23,220 nucleotides of DNA from contig CASBPW010000021.1 of assembly GCA_949127685.1 (NCBI GenBank), positions 1-23,220 on the forward strand, in the 5' to 3' direction. The stretch is from Candidatus Sivonenia alaskensis PMM_0068. GTDB lineage: Bacteria > Cyanobacteriota > Cyanobacteriia > Gloeobacterales > PMM-0068. The notes under the pieces were generated by a model that was given only the letters and a program-made list of their open reading frames with translations, ran no database searches and was not told where the DNA came from. This document shows, one piece after another, positions 21,291 to 23,220 of the stretch (the first letter of the stretch is position 1; each line of letters begins with the position of its first letter). The translations under genes and the position numbers were made by a program.

Positions 21291-22247
21291 ATGGATAGCA
21301 TACTTTCTCCAAATAGAAGGTTAGCAAAGAAACCATTATGGACAAAGCCGCTCAAGATTTTGAGCATTTTTTTCATATTCCTGGTCAGTTTTTATATTTT
21401 CTTTTGTACCTTCCTCTATCTTCGCCAGAGGAATTATATATTCTTCCCCGAGCAGCAAATTCGTGCTACCCCTGCGCTGTATCAAGTTCCTTATCAAGAT
21501 GTCTATATACCTATTCGCAAGCCGACCGGTGAAATAGAAGAAATTCATGGTTGGTGGATTCCCTCTGACAAGAAGGGGGCTAAAACGCTCTTATATCTGC
21601 ATGGCAATAGTGCCAATATGGGTAAGGAAGCTGAGCGTGCACATCTATTCCATAAGCTTGGGCTTTCTCTCCTTTTGATTGACTATAGAGGTTTTGGAAA
21701 GAGTGGTGGAGATTTTCCATCAGAAGCTCAAGTCTACGAAGATACTGAGGCTGCCTGGCAATATTTGATTCAAAAGAAAAAGATTCGTCCAGAAGAAATC
21801 TTTGTCTACGGTCACTCTTTGGGAGGAGCAATTGCTATTGAGTTAGCCCTGCACCATCCAGAAACACCAGGATTGATTATAGAAAGTTCGTTTACAAGGG
21901 CGAGAGATCTTGCTGTTAAGAATTGGTGGGCTCATTACATTCCCCTAGATCTACTCTTTGTCCAACGCTTTGACTCGATCAGTAAAGTTCAATCTTTAAG
22001 AATGCCCATTTTATTCATCCATGGGACTGCAGATCCTACCGTTCCGTACCCTATGAGTCAGCAGTTGTTCGCTAAAGCAAATTCGCAAAAACAACTGTTG
22101 CTGATTCCTGGAGGGGACCATAACCATAATTTTAAAATTGGGGGCTCTCGCTATTCGGAAACAATTCGGACTTTTGTGGAACCTAAGCAGCGCTCACCAA
22201 GGCCCGGAGTCTTCACCCCTAACTTTTCTTCTCCGGTTCGTCCATGA
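21291..22247 (+). CDS. Membrane-anchored alpha/beta hydrolase (BEM46/ABHD-like)
   Basis: 318 residues from ATG 21291, preferred because GGGAG (21278-21282) is eight bases upstream; GTG 21258 and ATG 21276 are in-frame alternatives without such a site. A single N-terminal anchor (about 22-44, KILSIFFIFLVSFYIFFCTF) precedes the hydrolase domain. Catalytic triad candidates are Ser176 in GHSLGG, Asp248 in GTADPTVP and His277 in GGDHNH. The oxyanion region is LYLHGNSANMG (101-111), and DYRGFGKSGG (131-140) is typical of the BEM46-like subgroup. The substrate is unknown; lipid or small ester hydrolysis at the membrane is a fair guess. The last codons overlap the convergent transporter gene by 29 bases. 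Confidence 0.9.
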   Translation: MDSILSPNRRLAKKPLWTKPLKILSIFFIFLVSFYIFFCTFLYLRQRNYIFFPEQQIRATPALYQVPYQDVYIPIRKPTGEIEEIHGWWIPSDKKGAKTLLYLHGNSANMGKEAERAHLFHKLGLSLLLIDYRGFGKSGGDFPSEAQVYEDTEAAWQYLIQKKKIRPEEIFVYGHSLGGAIAIELALHHPETPGLIIESSFTRARDLAVKNWWAHYIPLDLLFVQRFDSISKVQSLRMPILFIHGTADPTVPYPMSQQLFAKANSQKQLLLIPGGDHNHNFKIGGSRYSETIRTFVEPKQRSPRPGVFTPNFSSPVRP

Positions 22248-23220
22248 TGCTGGCAGGCAGGAAAAAGATGATAATCAAGCCAGGAATTGCAATGAGAAAA
22301 CTCATTAAGAAAAAATTGCTGTAACCTAAAGCCGTTTGCAGATAACCACTGACCGCACCGGGGATTAAAAGACCTAAAGCCATGAGTCCCGTAGCGATGG
22401 CATAGTGTGCGCTTTTGTATTCGGAATCAGGGCGTACAGTCCGCATCAAAAATACCGTATAGGCTGCGGTACCTAGACCATAGGCAAACTGTTCAATAGC
22501 ATTGACAACTCCCACTTCCCAAAGAGGGGGCTTGGCAATCGATAGCCACCAGTAGAGCAAAATCGCGCTGTTTTGGAAGAGGGCGGTCGGGAAAATGCAC
22601 TTTTTGATGCCATAACGAGCGACCAACCATCCACCAAACACTCCGCCAATCAGGAGAGAAGCGGTGCCATAGGTACCATAGATGATACCGATATCTTTAG
22701 TGGCAATGGCAAGCCCTCCTTTCTCTGGCGTATCCAACAAGAAAGGCTGGGCCATTTTCAGCATGAAGGCATCACCCAAACGGAAGGTGACAATATACAG
22801 CGTGATCACTAAAATCCCAGGCTGTGAAAAATAGGTCTGAAAGGCTTCTACGAAATTCCCCAGTCTAGGCGTGACTTTCTTCGTTAGCGGCCTGGGCAGT
22901 CCCCAGCTATGGAAAGCGGACAAACCCAGCAGGAGGGCGGCTGTTCCCCCAAACACCATCGCCCAGCCCATAGAAACAGAAGTCTGTTCGCCAAGGACTC
23001 CTGCAAAAAAGACTAAGCCGCCCGTACCAAATAGAACAGCTATCTTATAGGCAGCGACTCGGACCCCAGTGTACAAAGCCTGTTGGTCTTGGTCCAAGGC
23101 ATCCAGGTAATAACCATCCATCGCTATATCGTGGGTAGCAGAAGCCAGTCCCATCGCCACAAAAAAAGCGAGAGCTAAAGGCAAAGCCAAGGGCGTAGAA
23201 ATAGCGGCCGCCGCCAAGCC
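22219..23220 (-). CDS. MFS transporter, AmpG-like (5' end outside window)
   Basis: The frame is open through base 23220, so the N-terminus lies outside; 333 codons are visible. About nine or ten hydrophobic helices can be counted. The segment ATHDIAMDGYYLDAL (near the visible N-terminus) corresponds to the conserved AmpG (S)AT.DIA.D.Y motif. Late segments such as EYKSAHYAIATGLMALG and PGAVSGYLQTALGY also match AmpG-like MFS proteins. AmpG of enterobacteria imports anhydromuropeptides for peptidoglycan recycling, but distant relatives carry other solutes, so the substrate is open. The C-terminus is short and charged (MDEPEKKS). It overlaps the hydrolase gene tail to tail. Confidence 0.87.
   Translation of the reverse strand, partial: GLAAAAISTPLALPLALAFFVAMGLASATHDIAMDGYYLDALDQDQQALYTGVRVAAYKIAVLFGTGGLVFFAGVLGEQTSVSMGWAMVFGGTAALLLGLSAFHSWGLPRPLTKKVTPRLGNFVEAFQTYFSQPGILVITLYIVTFRLGDAFMLKMAQPFLLDTPEKGGLAIATKDIGIIYGTYGTASLLIGGVFGGWLVARYGIKKCIFPTALFQNSAILLYWWLSIAKPPLWEVGVVNAIEQFAYGLGTAAYTVFLMRTVRPDSEYKSAHYAIATGLMALGLLIPGAVSGYLQTALGYSNFFLMSFLIAIPGLIIIFFLPASIMDEPEKKS

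Noticed and set aside
1..23220. CRISPR arrays, insertion sequences, rRNA genes
   Set aside because: No regularly spaced repeats, transposase ORFs or rRNA sequence seen; the only repeats are the diverged units at 20640-20938 and the tandem decamer.

Overview
The window reads as a cyanobacterial chromosome segment. Phototroph and cyanobacterial markers are a one-helix high-light-inducible protein (15319-15483), a stand-alone PCP_red protein (14433-14615), a 4-hydroxybenzoate solanesyltransferase-type UbiA (7769-8635), the short LON-domain protein common in cyanobacteria (13729-14370) and a cyanobacterial-type M48 peptidase. Two features are unusual for most cyanobacteria: a complete ATP-dependent Lon protease (5254-7761) and a remnant of what looks like a CrtI-type phytoene desaturase (about 17124-17273). 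CrtI-type desaturation is known from Gloeobacter, so an early-branching (Gloeobacterales-like) host is a reasonable but unproven inference.

Layout. 1-1742 (+): the end of cobQ, a YdcF/DUF218 membrane protein and tRNA-Tyr(GUA). 1845-2552 (-): a DUF938 methyltransferase with a possible 18-codon leader ORF. 2742-8635 (+): a tight run nadK > atypical OmpR-type response regulator > ispD > lon > ubiA, with stop/start overlaps at nadK/regulator and near-contact at lon/ubiA. An unrecognised gene follows (8718-9308). 9383-11754 (-): remA-gmk-rpoZ-coaBC, the same order as in Bacillus. 11981-13726 (+): an NFACT/RqcH ribosome quality-control protein, convergent with the (-) cluster 5-formyl-THF cyclo-ligase > PCP_red > LON-domain protein (15244-13729). 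The 74-base divergent gap 15245-15318 holds an HLR1-like element, followed by hli and the M48 peptidase (+).

16408-17032 (-): a VapBC-type toxin-antitoxin pair with a palindrome over its likely promoter. 17087-17568 is a gene-poor stretch with the CrtI remnant and a palindrome before gatB. gatB (+) and tatC (-) converge with overlapping stops. 19863-20238 and 20617-21290 are the least gene-dense parts. The second contains diverged repeats that duplicate a translation-start-like block, and coding-looking fragments broken by stops and frame changes, best read as decayed genes. The window ends with a membrane-anchored alpha/beta hydrolase (+) overlapping, tail to tail, an AmpG-like MFS transporter (-) that runs off the right edge.

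Themes: isoprenoid and quinone supply (IspD makes precursors, UbiA uses the prenyl chain), cofactors (cobalamin, NADP, CoA, folate), protein quality control (Lon, LON-domain protein, RqcH, M48) and light-stress response (Hli, HLR1-like site). I recognise no new multi-gene system. The best leads are the pseudo-receiver regulator, Lon in this lineage, the HLR1-like site and the decayed repeat region at 20640-21245.
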